Numbered from the stretch's first letter, positions 37,850 to 46,131 are shown. The stretch is DNA of 64,000 nucleotides from Planctomycetota bacterium (GCA_016795285.1 JAEUIC010000018.1:186001-250000), one strand, 5' to 3'. The notes: generated by a model from the sequence alone, not told the origin. Numbers and translations are program-made.

Positions 37850-37981
37850 GTCGCGCGTCGGTCGCGCGTGGTTCGCGCGTGGTTCGCGCGTGGGTCGCGC
37901 GTCGGTCGCGCGTCGGTCGCGCGTGGTTCGCGCGTGGGTCGCGAGCAGGTCGCGAGCAGGTCGCGAGAGGGTCGCGATCGG
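37850..37981. repeat. Twelve tandem 11-bp repeats
   Basis: Twelve consecutive 11-bp units, mostly gtcgcgcgtgg or ttcgcgcgtgg, the last four degenerating to gtcgcgagcag and gtcgcgatcgg. No unit is missing and there are no spacers. The period is close to one helical turn, so each copy presents the same face of DNA. It lies in a 459-base stretch (37684-38142) without a credible gene, between the small basic-peptide gene and tRNA-Arg. Purpose unknown. Confidence 0.92.
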
Positions 37982-38057
37982 CGGCTCGGACGCGGCGACG
38001 ATCGGACGCCGCCGTGACTCCTTCGCTGCGACGCGGAGCCGCCCGAGATCTCGCCGG

Positions 38058-38086
38058 TTGACGGGCTCGCTGCAGGCTCCTATCGT
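38058..38086 (+). promoter_or_regulatory. Sigma-70-type promoter for tRNA-Arg
   Basis: TTGACG at 38058-38063, a 17-base spacer, then TATCGT at 38081-38086, followed by a GC-rich discriminator (ccccgg). Transcription would begin near 38093, 50 bases before the tRNA. A GC-rich discriminator is typical of stringently controlled stable RNA promoters. The transcript could run on into tadA. Confidence 0.68.
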
Positions 38087-38142
38087 CCCCGGCCTTTTCC
38101 CGGGGACCTGTTGGCCCGCGGAGAACGTCCCGATTCGCCCAT

Positions 38143-38219
38143 GCGCCCATAGCTCAACTGGATAGAGCGTCGGCCTACGAAGCCGAAGGTTGGAGGTTCG
38201 ACCCCTCCTGGGCGTACCA
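38143..38219 (+). tRNA. tRNA-Arg (anticodon ACG)
   Basis: A full cloverleaf of 74 bases plus an encoded CCA. The D-stem is GCTC/GAGC, the anticodon stem TCGGC/GCCGA around the loop CTACGAA, and the T-arm GGAGG-TTCGACC-CCTCC. Acceptor pair 1-72 is G-U. The anticodon ACG requires A34-to-inosine editing to read CGC and CGA, and the editing enzyme TadA is encoded 71 bases downstream. Confidence 0.97.
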
Positions 38220-38290
38220 CTGCGTGTCGCGATCGCCGGCGCGCCCCGTTCGACGCGTCGTGCGGGGCGGGGCAGGAGGTCGGTACGAAC

Positions 38291-38923
38291 GTGGTCGAGC
38301 GAGGCGATACGAAGGACGACGCTGCGCGGCCGATCGACGGCGCCGCACCCCCGCTTTCCCCGTCGCCGCTTTCCCCGTCGCCGCTTCCCCCGTCGCCGCC
38401 GACGCCCGATCCCGAGGCGATCGCACGCTGGCTGCCCTGGATGGAGCGCGCGCTCGTCCTGGCGGCGAGAGCGGGCGCCGAAGGCGAGGTGCCGATCGGC
38501 GCGCTGGTGGTCCGCAACGGCGAGCTGCTCGGCGAGGGATACAACCGCAGCGAGGCGCTGCTCGACCCGTGCGCCCATGCCGAGATCCTCGCACTGCGGC
38601 GCGCGGCGGCGCGAACCGGCAACTGGCGGCTGACCGACGCGGCGCTGGTCACGACGCTCGAGCCGTGCGTGATGTGCTTCGGGGCGCTGATCGAGGCGCG
38701 CATCGCGCTGCTGGTGGTCGGCGCAGGAGATTCGCGGCGCGGCGCCATCGAACTGTGGAAAGCGGGCCACCTCTCAAGGTACCCTGTGCGGCCCCTCCAC
38801 CTGATCGAAGGGATCGCGGAGGGGCGCTGTCAGTCGCTTCTGAAGGAGTGGTTCGCGGCGCGCCGAGCGATCGGCGCTCGTGCGGAAGGGAACGACGCGA
38901 AGGAGCGACGGCCAGCGGAGTGA
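38291..38923 (+). CDS. tadA: tRNA-specific adenosine deaminase TadA
   Basis: A 210-residue zinc deaminase that converts A34 of tRNA-Arg(ACG) to inosine. Zinc ligands are H96 and C126/C129 in DPCAHAEIL and LEPCVMCFGAL, with E98 as proton shuttle. About 40 extra N-terminal residues precede the core, including three copies of a 15-bp repeat (38351-38395) encoding PLSPS, PLSPS, PLPPS; a shorter start cannot be excluded, though none is obvious before the core. GTG start. Its natural substrate gene lies directly upstream, possibly on the same transcript. Confidence 0.93.
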   Translation: MVERGDTKDDAARPIDGAAPPLSPSPLSPSPLPPSPPTPDPEAIARWLPWMERALVLAARAGAEGEVPIGALVVRNGELLGEGYNRSEALLDPCAHAEILALRRAAARTGNWRLTDAALVTTLEPCVMCFGALIEARIALLVVGAGDSRRGAIELWKAGHLSRYPVRPLHLIEGIAEGRCQSLLKEWFAARRAIGARAEGNDAKERRPAE

Positions 38924-39055
38924 GCAGGCGGTCGGACGGCCCGGCGGACGGGCACCGCCGACGGGCTTGCGGCGCGCGCTCGCCGACTTTCGCTTGCGCG
39001 AGGGGCGGGAGCCGGCCGACGAAGGACGCAAGAGACGACCCGCCCCGCGCCGCCG

Positions 39056-39114
39056 ATTCAGGACGCCGAGAAAAAGAACGCCGAGCAGGACGCCGAGCTA
39101 GGAACGCCGAGCAG
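39056..39114. repeat. Short imperfect repeats downstream of tadA
   Basis: Four copies of an acgccgag core with variable tails (such as aacgccgagcagga and acgccgagctagga) occupy this part of the 234-base gap between tadA and tRNA-Ser. The rest of the gap (38924-39055) shows no gene. No terminator with a T-run is visible. Confidence 0.6.
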
Positions 39115-39157
39115 GAACGACAACGAACCAGAGCTGACGCAAACGACGATTTCGTGC

Positions 39158-39580
<423 letters not shown>

Positions 39581-39673
39581 GGAGAGGTGTCTGAGCGGCC
39601 GAAGGAGCGCGCTTGGAAAGCGCGTAGGCGGCTAAACACTGCCTCGCGGGTTCAAATCCCGCCCTCTCCGCCA
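39581..39673 (+). tRNA. tRNA-Ser (anticodon GGA)
   Basis: A class II tRNA of 93 bases with encoded CCA. The acceptor stem is GGAGAGG/CCTCTCC, identical to the other tRNA-Ser, and the anticodon stem CGCGC/GCGCG surrounds TTGGAAA, giving GGA for UCC and UCU codons. A long variable arm (taggcggctaaacactgcct) and the T-arm GCGGG-TTCAAAT-CCCGC are present. Confidence 0.97.
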
Positions 39674-39752
39674 GCTCGAGCTGCGAAACGATCGAGCGAG
39701 AGATCGAGAGCGACAGGAAGAGCGTCGAGCGAGCCAGAGAGCCAACGAGAGC

Positions 39753-39893
39753 GACGTGCCGTGGACCGTGGTCCAGTCCGGGACCGGGGCGACGGGGCGA
39801 CGGGTGAACCGGGTCAGGCCTTGACCGGAGCAGCCCTAAGCCCGGGGTCCCGGGTGCATCGGTTCCGGACTCGACCGCGGTCCCGTGCACGTC
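39753..39893 (+). ncRNA. ffs: Signal recognition particle RNA (4.5S/SRP small RNA)
   Basis: The core signature is present in order: GGTGAACC (39803), CAGG (39815), ten bases, AGCA (39829), TAAG (39837). These form the domain IV internal loop that binds Ffh. Flanks fold as one long rod: gacgtgc (39753-39759) with gcacgtc (39887-39893), an 11-pair block beyond it, AGTCCGG (39775) with CCGGACT (39865), and gaccg with cggtt. The apical tetraloop reads UGAC (39822-39825), of the URRC class, rather than GGAA. Exact ends are uncertain. It lies just before dnaX, a common arrangement in bacteria. Confidence 0.88.
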
Positions 39894-39962
39894 CTCGGCT
39901 CGCGCCTGACGCGCGTTCGGATGCGGCGGCCGCCCGCCGCGCAGTCTCGATCGAGGAAGCCC

Positions 39963-41843
39963 GTGTCCTACCTCGTGCTCGCGCGCAAGTACCGGCCCGA
40001 GACCTTCGCGAAGGTCGTCGGCCAGGAACCGATCGCGCGCACGCTGCAGAACGCCTTGAAGACCGGCCGCCTCGCGCACGCCTACCTCTTCACCGGGCCG
40101 CGCGGCGTCGGCAAGACCTCGATGGCGCGCATCCTCGCCAAGGCGCTGCTCTGCGAGAGCGGCCCGACGCCCGAGCCGTGCCTCACGTGCGCGCGCTGCA
40201 AGGGGGTCGCTGCCGGCCATGAACTCGACGTGCTCGAGATCGACGGCGCCAGCAACCGCGGCATCGAGAACATCCGCGACCTGCGCGAGTCGGTGCGCTA
40301 CGCGGCGACCGGCGGCAAGTACAAGGTCTACATCGTCGACGAAGTGCACCAGATCACGCAGGACGCCTTCAACGCCTTCCTGAAGACGCTCGAAGAGCCG
40401 CCGCCCAACGTGATCTTCGTCTTCGCGACGACCGAGCCGCGCAAGGTCCCCGAGACGATCCGTTCGCGCTGCCAGGAGTTCGAGTTCCGGCGCATCCCCG
40501 ATGCGGCGATCGCCGGCCACGTGCGCGACGTCTGCGCTGGCGAGAACTTCACGCTCGCGAGCGGCCTCGATGCGGCGATCGCCCGGCGCGCGCGCGGCGG
40601 CCTGCGCGACGCGCTCTCGCTGCTCGATCAGCTCGCCGCGTTCGGCGCCGGGACGATCGGCCACGAGGCGTTCCAGGAGCTCACCGGCTACCTCGCGCCG
40701 GAACGCGTCCGCGAGCTGTTCGACGCGCTCGTCGAGCGCGACGCGGCGCGCGCCTTCGCGTGGCTCGACGACGCGCTGCGCCACGGCACCGCCGGCGCCG
40801 ACCTGCTCGACCAGTGGCTCGAGCACCTGCGCGCGCTGCTCCATGCGCGGGTCGGCAGCACGCGACCACCCGAGCTCGCCGGCATCGCGCCCGGCTCGCT
40901 CGAAGCGCAGGCGCAGAGCTTCGACGAGACGCAGCTGCTCGGCGCGATGCAGGTCGTGATCGAAGCGCGCCGCACCTTGCGCGAGATCGAGGACGAGCGG
41001 CTGGTGCTCGAGATGGCGCTGGTCGAGCTGGCGCGCATCCGCGAACTCGAGGAGCTGCGCGACGCGATCGCGCGCGGCGGCGCGGGACCGACCGCGACGA
41101 CCGCTCCGCCGAGCACGCCCCGCCCCGCGCCGCGCGCCGCGCCGGCGGCGCCGGTGCCACCGAGCGCCACGCCGTCGCTGGCGCCGCCGCCCGCGAGCCA
41201 CCGGCCGCCCCTCGCGAGCGCGGTCCCGCCGCCCGCGCCGCGCGCCGCATCGTCGCTGCCCGTGCCGGCAACCCCGGCCGCTCCGGCCGCTCCGGCCGCG
41301 CTGTCCGCGCTGTCCGCGCCGCCACCGGCCGCTTCGGTCGCCGCGCCGCCGCCGAGTGCCGCGCCTCAGCCGCCGGTCGTGCCACCGGCAGTCGTGCCGC
41401 CGCCGGTCGCTCCGCCGGCGCCGATCGCTCCCGCCCGCCCGTTCGCGGTCGGCGGCGGGGGGGCCGCGGCCGTTCCCGCGCTCGAGCCGTCGCCGCTCGG
41501 TGCGCCCGCGCGCTTCGAGCAGCTGCGCGCCGCGGTGCAGAAGGAGGCGCCCTCGCTCGCCTCGTTGCTCGACACGGTGGTGCCGGTGCGCGAAGAGGGG
41601 GCGACGTTGTGGGTGCGCGGCAAGCCGGGCGCGCCGGCGCCGGCACTGCCCAACGCGCGACTCGACGAGGCGACGCGTCGGCTCGGCAAGAAGCTCTTCG
41701 GACAGGCGTGGCTGGTGCGCGCCGACGTCGTGGTGGAACGACCGCCGAGCGACGGCCCCACTCCGGCGCAATCGTTGTTGAAGCAGCTCACCGCGCGCTT
41801 CGGCGGCGAGACGGTCTCGGGCGGCGGGGAGGTCCGAGCATGA
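39963..41843 (+). CDS. dnaX: DNA polymerase III subunit gamma/tau
   Basis: A 626-residue clamp-loader ATPase. It has SYLVLARKYRPETF at the start, Walker A GPRGVGKTS, a zinc module CESGPTPEPCLTCARC, Walker B VYIVDEVHQ and the sensor RSRCQEF. A Pro/Ala-rich linker (about 370-500) leads to a small C-terminal domain. GTG at 39963 was chosen because the conserved family start begins there and GAGGAAG precedes it; the frame opens at 39885, but that codon lies inside the SRP RNA gene. No A-rich slippery site for a gamma frameshift is visible. The stop overlaps the ATG of ybaB. Confidence 0.94.
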   Translation: MSYLVLARKYRPETFAKVVGQEPIARTLQNALKTGRLAHAYLFTGPRGVGKTSMARILAKALLCESGPTPEPCLTCARCKGVAAGHELDVLEIDGASNRGIENIRDLRESVRYAATGGKYKVYIVDEVHQITQDAFNAFLKTLEEPPPNVIFVFATTEPRKVPETIRSRCQEFEFRRIPDAAIAGHVRDVCAGENFTLASGLDAAIARRARGGLRDALSLLDQLAAFGAGTIGHEAFQELTGYLAPERVRELFDALVERDAARAFAWLDDALRHGTAGADLLDQWLEHLRALLHARVGSTRPPELAGIAPGSLEAQAQSFDETQLLGAMQVVIEARRTLREIEDERLVLEMALVELARIRELEELRDAIARGGAGPTATTAPPSTPRPAPRAAPAAPVPPSATPSLAPPPASHRPPLASAVPPPAPRAASSLPVPATPAAPAAPAALSALSAPPPAASVAAPPPSAAPQPPVVPPAVVPPPVAPPAPIAPARPFAVGGGGAAAVPALEPSPLGAPARFEQLRAAVQKEAPSLASLLDTVVPVREEGATLWVRGKPGAPAPALPNARLDEATRRLGKKLFGQAWLVRADVVVERPPSDGPTPAQSLLKQLTARFGGETVSGGGEVRA

Positions 41844-42211
41844 CGGCACGCAAGGCGACCGGCGGCGACGATGCGGGCGGCAAGGTGCCGCAGGGCGGCG
41901 GCGAGCTCTCGGGGCTGCTGCGCCACGCCGAGGCGCTGCAACGCGAACTCGACAAGGCGCTGACCGACCTGAAGAGCGAGACGGTCGAGGGGCGCGACGC
42001 GGCGCGCTTGGCCGTGGTCCGCCTGGCCGGCGATGGCAGCGTGAGCGAGATCCGGCTGCAGTCGCCTCACCTCGGCGACGCGGAGCGGCGGGCGCTCGAA
42101 GAGGCGCTGGCGCTGGCCATCAAGACGGCGATCGAGCGCCTCTTCGAGCTGCGCCGGCAACGGGCGACCGTGGTGACCAAGGGCCTTTCGCTGCCCGGCC
42201 TCTTCACCTGA
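41840..42211 (+). CDS. YbaB/EbfC nucleoid-associated protein
   Basis: A 123-residue DNA-binding dimer of the YbaB/EbfC family: an N-terminal helix (LLRHAEALQRELDKALTDLK), central strands with AVVRLAGDGSVSEIRL and a C-terminal helix. The first 20 residues are flexible. GGGGAGGT precedes the ATG, which overlaps the dnaX stop. The dnaX-ybaB-recR order is conserved across bacteria and supports the call. Confidence 0.9.
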   Translation: MTARKATGGDDAGGKVPQGGGELSGLLRHAEALQRELDKALTDLKSETVEGRDAARLAVVRLAGDGSVSEIRLQSPHLGDAERRALEEALALAIKTAIERLFELRRQRATVVTKGLSLPGLFT

Positions 42212-42332
42212 CGCCGCGCCTCACGTCGCTCGAGCGATCCACGGGGGCCAACTTTCCTGCGCCCGATCGCCAGCGGCAGAAGATGCTCCAAGCAAATCGC
42301 CTTCCGCGAGCCGACGCGGGTCGCTAAGAGAG

Positions 42333-42359
42333 GCGCCGGTTCGAGGACGCAACCGGCGC
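42333..42359. other. Hairpin upstream of recR
   Basis: A perfect 9-bp inverted repeat, gcgccggtt and aaccggcgc, around a nine-base loop. No T-run follows, so it is not a standard terminator. It lies in the 187-base gap between ybaB and recR, otherwise without features, and may structure the recR leader. Confidence 0.6.
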
Positions 42360-42398
42360 GCCGTGCGCGGGTCGCTGCTCCCGACCGATGAGGAGCGG

Positions 42399-43028
42399 AT
42401 GGCCTACCCCGAGGCGATGACGCGGTTGCTGGCGGAGCTCGAACGGCTCCCCGGCGTCGGTCCGCGCACCGCCGAGCGGCTCGCCCACCACCTCCTGCGC
42501 CAGGGCGCCGAGGGGGCGCTCCCGCTGGCTCGTGCGATCGAGGCGGTCGTCGCATCGGTCCGCCCGTGCGGCACTTGCGGCCATCTCGCCGATCGCGATC
42601 CCTGCCCGATCTGCGCCGACCCGTCGCGCGACCGCCGCCGCATCCTCGTGGTGGAGCAGCCGCGCGATCTCGAAGCGCTCGAGCGAGCCGGGTGGCGCGG
42701 CGTCTACCACGTGCTCCACGGGTCGCTGCGCGCCGACGGTGGCAGTGGGGAAGAGCTCGCGCTCGAACCGTTGCGTCGCCGAATCGAGGCAGGCGACGTC
42801 GACGAGCTGGTGCTCGGCACCGACCCCGATTTCGAGGGCGACGGCACCGCACTGCGCATCACCGAGCTGGTCCGCAACAGCCGCCGCAAGGAGCTCCCGA
42901 TCAGCCGCCTCGCGCGCGGCGTGCCGACCGGTTCCGCGATCGAGTACACCAATCCCGCCGTCCTCGCTGAGGCGCTCTCCGAACGGCGCGCGCTCGCCCG
43001 GCCCGACTCCGCCGAGGAGGCGCCATGA
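42399..43028 (+). CDS. recR: Recombination mediator RecR
   Basis: A 209-residue protein acting with RecF and RecO in loading RecA at gaps. The helix-hairpin-helix is LERLPGVGPRTAERLAHHLL, the zinc site CGTCGHLADRDPCPIC, and the Toprim domain includes ILVVEQPRDLEAL and GTDPDFEGDGTAL. The ATG at 42399 gives the family's usual length; a GTG at 42363 would add 12 residues and cannot be excluded, since AGGAG is only three bases before the ATG. The stop overlaps rpoN by four bases. Confidence 0.93.
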   Translation: MAYPEAMTRLLAELERLPGVGPRTAERLAHHLLRQGAEGALPLARAIEAVVASVRPCGTCGHLADRDPCPICADPSRDRRRILVVEQPRDLEALERAGWRGVYHVLHGSLRADGGSGEELALEPLRRRIEAGDVDELVLGTDPDFEGDGTALRITELVRNSRRKELPISRLARGVPTGSAIEYTNPAVLAEALSERRALARPDSAEEAP

Positions 43029-44461
43029 GGCCGGAGCTGATCCTCTCGCAGCGTCCCGAGCTGCGCCTGCAGCTCTCGCCGCAGCTGATCCAGCGCATCG
43101 AGATCCTGCAGCTGAACGCCGCCGACCTGCTCGAGCTGGTCGAGAACGAGGCGCTCACCAACGAGGCGCTGATCGCCGAGAAGCCGACGGCGGGGCAGCC
43201 GCAGGCCGAGCGCTCCGAGGTGACCGAGCGCAAGGACGAGGCGGCCGCCGAGGCGAATCCCGAGGACAGCGAGGCGCGCGTCGACCTCGACTGGTGGAAC
43301 GAGGCGTACCGCGGCCGCGTGAAGCGCGGCGGGAGCGACGACGAGGACCCGAAGCGCGAGGCGATCGCCAACTCGCCGGCGCGCCCGCGAACGTTGCAGG
43401 AGCACCTCGACGAGCAGATCGAGGTCTCCGACGCGTCGGCGCCGGTGAAGGAGCTCGCCCGCTTCCTGGTGCAGAACCTCGACCGCAACGGCTGGCTGAA
43501 GGAGCCGCTCGGCGAGCTGATCGTGCCGTTCCACGAGCGCTTCACGCTCGACCACGCCGAGCAGGCGCTGAAGCTGGTGCAGTCGCTCGACCCGGCCGGC
43601 ATCGGCGCGCGCACGCCGGCCGAGTGCCTCCTGCTGCAGGTGAAGGACGACCATCCGCTCGCGCCCTACCTGCGCCGGTTGATCGAGCACTCGCTCGAGG
43701 ACCTCGCGCGCAACCGGCTGCCGAAGGTCGCGAAGGACCTCGGCATCTCGGTCGACGAGGTGAAGGAGCTCGCGGTCGTGCTGAAGCGGGCGTGCGACCC
43801 GTTCCCTGGCCGCCGCTTCGAGCACGAGCCGCTCTGGCGCGTGCGCCCCGACGTGCTGGTGCAGAAGCAGGACGGCGAGTGGGTGGTGACGCTCGCCGAC
43901 GACTGGATGCCGCGCCTCTCGATCAACCCGGAGCGGTTGAAGCTGCTGCGCAGCAAGGCGCTCGGCGGCGAGCTGAAGAAGCACCTGCGGCGCGACGTCG
44001 AGTCGGCGCGCTTCCTGATCGAGAGCATCGAGCAGCGCCGCCGCACGCTCGAGCGGGTCGCCATCGAGATCGTGAAGCGGCAGGGCGACTACCTCGAGCA
44101 CGGCATCGAGCACCTGAAGCCGCTCAAGATGCAGGAGATCGCCGACGAGCTCGGCATCCACGTCTCGACGGTGAGCCGCGCGCTGAAGGGCAAGTACGTG
44201 CAGACGCCGCAGGGCGTGCAGGAGCTGAAGGCGTTCTTCACCGGCGCCTCGCAGGGCACCGACGGCGTGGTCGAGTCGCGCAGCGGCGTGCGCGAGCGGG
44301 TGCGCGAACTGGTCCTGCAGGAGGACAAGAACAGCCCGCTCTCCGACGAGGAGATCGTCGACAAGCTGAAGGCGATGGGGCTCAACGTGGCGCGGCGCAC
44401 GGTCACCAAGTACCGCAAGGCGCTGAAGATCCCGTCGTCGCGGCAGCGGCGCGAGTACTGA
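43025..44461 (+). CDS. rpoN: RNA polymerase sigma-54 factor
   Basis: A 478-residue sigma-54. The activator-interaction region I is LSPQLIQRIEILQLNAADLL, an acidic region II runs from about 60-95, the core-binding region follows, and the DNA-binding part has the helix-turn-helix IHVSTVSRALKGKYV and the RpoN box ARRTVTKYR near the C-terminus. It enables enhancer-dependent transcription at -24/-12 promoters. ATG overlaps recR's stop. It is followed by truA, hpf and an HPr gene, the last two common rpoN neighbours. Confidence 0.96.
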   Translation: MRPELILSQRPELRLQLSPQLIQRIEILQLNAADLLELVENEALTNEALIAEKPTAGQPQAERSEVTERKDEAAAEANPEDSEARVDLDWWNEAYRGRVKRGGSDDEDPKREAIANSPARPRTLQEHLDEQIEVSDASAPVKELARFLVQNLDRNGWLKEPLGELIVPFHERFTLDHAEQALKLVQSLDPAGIGARTPAECLLLQVKDDHPLAPYLRRLIEHSLEDLARNRLPKVAKDLGISVDEVKELAVVLKRACDPFPGRRFEHEPLWRVRPDVLVQKQDGEWVVTLADDWMPRLSINPERLKLLRSKALGGELKKHLRRDVESARFLIESIEQRRRTLERVAIEIVKRQGDYLEHGIEHLKPLKMQEIADELGIHVSTVSRALKGKYVQTPQGVQELKAFFTGASQGTDGVVESRSGVRERVRELVLQEDKNSPLSDEEIVDKLKAMGLNVARRTVTKYRKALKIPSSRQRREY

Positions 44462-44463
44462 CG

Positions 44464-45363
44464 GTGGGTGCGGCCGACGCGGCCGAGGCGGCCGATGCGG
44501 CCTCCGGCGAAGCGCCGCGCGAGCGCCACTTCCTGCTGACGGTCGCCTACGACGGCGGCGAGTTCCACGGCTGGCAGCGGCAGCGCGAGGGGACCACGGT
44601 GCAGGGGACGATCGAGCAGCTGCTCGAGCGCGTGCTCTGCCAGCCGGTCGTGCTGCGCGGCGCGGGACGGACCGATGCCGGCGTCCACGCGATCGGGCAG
44701 CTCGCCGGTTTCGACGCGGTCACGCGCTTGGCGGCGCGCGACGTGCGCCGCGCGCTGAACGCCTTGCTGCCCGAGTCGGTGCGCATCGTCGCGGCGGTGG
44801 AGCACGGGCGATCGATCGACCCGCGGCGCGAGGCGTGGCGCAAGACCTACGTCTACCAGCTCCACCTCGGCGACTTCCTGCCCCCCGATCGGCGCCGCAC
44901 CTTCGTCCACGCCGGGCTCGCGCTCGACCTCGCGGCGATGCGGCGCGCGGCGGCGCTGCTGGCTGGCGTGCACGACTTCACCAGCTTCGCGCGCGCCGAG
45001 GCGACGCGGCGCGGGGCGGTCCGCCGGCTCGACGCGATCCGCGTGCTGCGCGTCGCGAGCGGCGTCCGGCTCTTCTTCACCGGCTCGGGCTTCCTGTACA
45101 ACATGGTCCGCACGCTCGCCGCGGCGCTCCTCGAGGTCGGCCGCGGGCGCGCCGCACCGGAAGCGATCGCGACGATGCTCGCGGCGCGCGACCGGGCGCG
45201 GGCGCCCGCCACGCTGCCCCCGCAGGGGCTCCACCTCTGGCGAGTGGACCTGCGCACGCGGAATGACGATCTCCCCTCCGCGCGGCGGTGCGGCGCGGAG
45301 GTTTGCGAGGCGACGGCGGCCCCGGAGCGGACTCCGGCGGCCCCGCCCCTCGGGGTGCCTTGA
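44464..45363 (+). CDS. truA: tRNA pseudouridine(38-40) synthase TruA
   Basis: A 299-residue enzyme isomerising uridines 38-40 of the anticodon arm. The catalytic aspartate is in GAGRTDAGVHAIGQ, and FLLTVAYDGGEFHGWQRQ and FLYNMVRTLAAALLEVG are family landmarks. The N-terminus has an Ala/Asp-rich run from a 9-bp repeat; the C-terminal 35 residues are also beyond the usual end. GTG at 44464, two bases after the rpoN stop. Confidence 0.92.
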   Translation: MGAADAAEAADAASGEAPRERHFLLTVAYDGGEFHGWQRQREGTTVQGTIEQLLERVLCQPVVLRGAGRTDAGVHAIGQLAGFDAVTRLAARDVRRALNALLPESVRIVAAVEHGRSIDPRREAWRKTYVYQLHLGDFLPPDRRRTFVHAGLALDLAAMRRAAALLAGVHDFTSFARAEATRRGAVRRLDAIRVLRVASGVRLFFTGSGFLYNMVRTLAAALLEVGRGRAAPEAIATMLAARDRARAPATLPPQGLHLWRVDLRTRNDDLPSARRCGAEVCEATAAPERTPAAPPLGVP

Positions 45364-45378
45364 ACCAGAGGAAACCAA

Positions 45379-45780
45379 GTGGCCATCTCTCTCACGGTCC
45401 GGCACGGCGACGCCCCTGCGGATCTGCAGTCGTACCTCGCGGACAAGTGCGAACGCCTCGAGAAGTTCCTGCGCGACTCCCCGCGCATCGAGTTCGTGCT
45501 GCAGAAGGACCACCTCGAGTGGGTCGGCGAGGCGATCCTCCACGGTTCGCGCCACCACGAACGCCTGGTCGCCAAGCACAGCAACCCCGACGCGCGCACG
45601 TGCGTCGAGGTGCTGGTCGAGAAGCTCGAGCGGCAGCTCGAGAAGGGCAAGGAGCGGCGCAAGGACCACCGCGGCCCGAGCATGGGGGACGCGCTCGCGG
45701 AGCCGCCGCCCGCGGCGCCGGCGGGGGAGCTGCCGAGCTACGAGGAGATCGTCCGCCGCAAGCTCGACGGGCGCGAGTGA
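45379..45780 (+). CDS. hpf: Ribosome hibernation-promoting factor, short form
   Basis: A 133-residue HPF/RaiA protein that binds the small ribosomal subunit in slow growth. It has ISLTVRHGDAPADLQSYL, IEFVLQKDHLEWVGEAIL and CVEVLVEKLERQLEKGKERR. It lacks the long C-terminal dimerisation domain. GTG at 45379 follows a GAGGAAA Shine-Dalgarno. It lies between truA and the HPr gene, the classical rpoN-downstream position. Confidence 0.92.
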   Translation: MAISLTVRHGDAPADLQSYLADKCERLEKFLRDSPRIEFVLQKDHLEWVGEAILHGSRHHERLVAKHSNPDARTCVEVLVEKLERQLEKGKERRKDHRGPSMGDALAEPPPAAPAGELPSYEEIVRRKLDGRE

Positions 45781-45793
45781 CCGAGGCCGGCGC

Positions 45794-46066
45794 ATGCCCA
45801 AGGTCTCGCGGTCGACGACGCTCGTCAACGAGCACGGGCTCCACGCGCGCCCGATCAGCAAGCTGATCGAGGTGGCGCGTCGCCATCAGGCGGTGCTGCT
45901 GATGCGCTGCGCGGGCAAGTGCGCGAACGGGCGCAGGATGCTCGAGATGCTGACGCTCGCGGCGCCGGTCGGTTCGGTGATCGAGTTCGAGGCCGACGGC
46001 GACGACGCCGAGCAGCTCGTCGACGCGCTGGTCGCGCTGGTCGAGGCGAAGTTCATCGACGGTTGA
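45794..46066 (+). CDS. HPr-family phosphocarrier (NPr-like)
   Basis: A 90-residue HPr. The active-site histidine is H17 in NEHGLHARPISKL. The regulatory serine region reads NGRRMLEML, with arginine (R48) at the position of Ser46, so HPr-kinase control seems absent. The genomic place after rpoN and hpf suggests a PTS-Ntr carrier (NPr) rather than a sugar-transport HPr. No EI or EIIA gene is in the window. A hairpin terminator candidate follows at 46097-46131. Confidence 0.9.
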   Translation: MPKVSRSTTLVNEHGLHARPISKLIEVARRHQAVLLMRCAGKCANGRRMLEMLTLAAPVGSVIEFEADGDDAEQLVDALVALVEAKFIDG

Positions 46067-46068
46067 GT

Positions 46069-46131
46069 GAGGCGGCGGCACCGCCGCGCGACTCGCGTCC
46101 CCCGGAGGCGGCGGCACCGCCCCCGGGGGAC
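46069..46131 (+). terminator. Terminator-like hairpin with a duplicated 17-bp element
   Basis: Stem gtcccccgg (46097-46105) pairs with ccgggggac (46123-46131), and ggcgg with ccgcc inside it, loop cggca; gctcctttcc follows, a weak T-tail. The 17-bp sequence gaggcggcggcaccgcc in its heart also occurs at 46069-46085. It probably ends the dnaX-HPr run. The remaining bases to pilM (46132-46271) show no clear promoter. Confidence 0.6.

Noticed and set aside
37850-37981. Possible CRISPR array
   Set aside because: The 11-bp units follow each other without spacers, and no cas gene is in the window. The same holds for the arrays at 18946 and 52329.
39885-39962. Upstream dnaX start adding 26 residues
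   Set aside because: The GTG at 39885 lies in the 3' arm of the SRP RNA. The added residues are basic and unlike the family, and the conserved protein begins at 39963 after a Shine-Dalgarno.
39963-41843. Programmed frameshift for a gamma subunit in dnaX
   Set aside because: No A-rich heptamer followed by a stem-loop was seen in the expected region; only the full-length tau form is supported.
43025-44461. Search for sigma-54 promoters because rpoN is present
   Set aside because: TGGCAC occurs several times (for example near 3207, 9235 and 29316), but none has TTGC at the required spacing and all lie inside genes.
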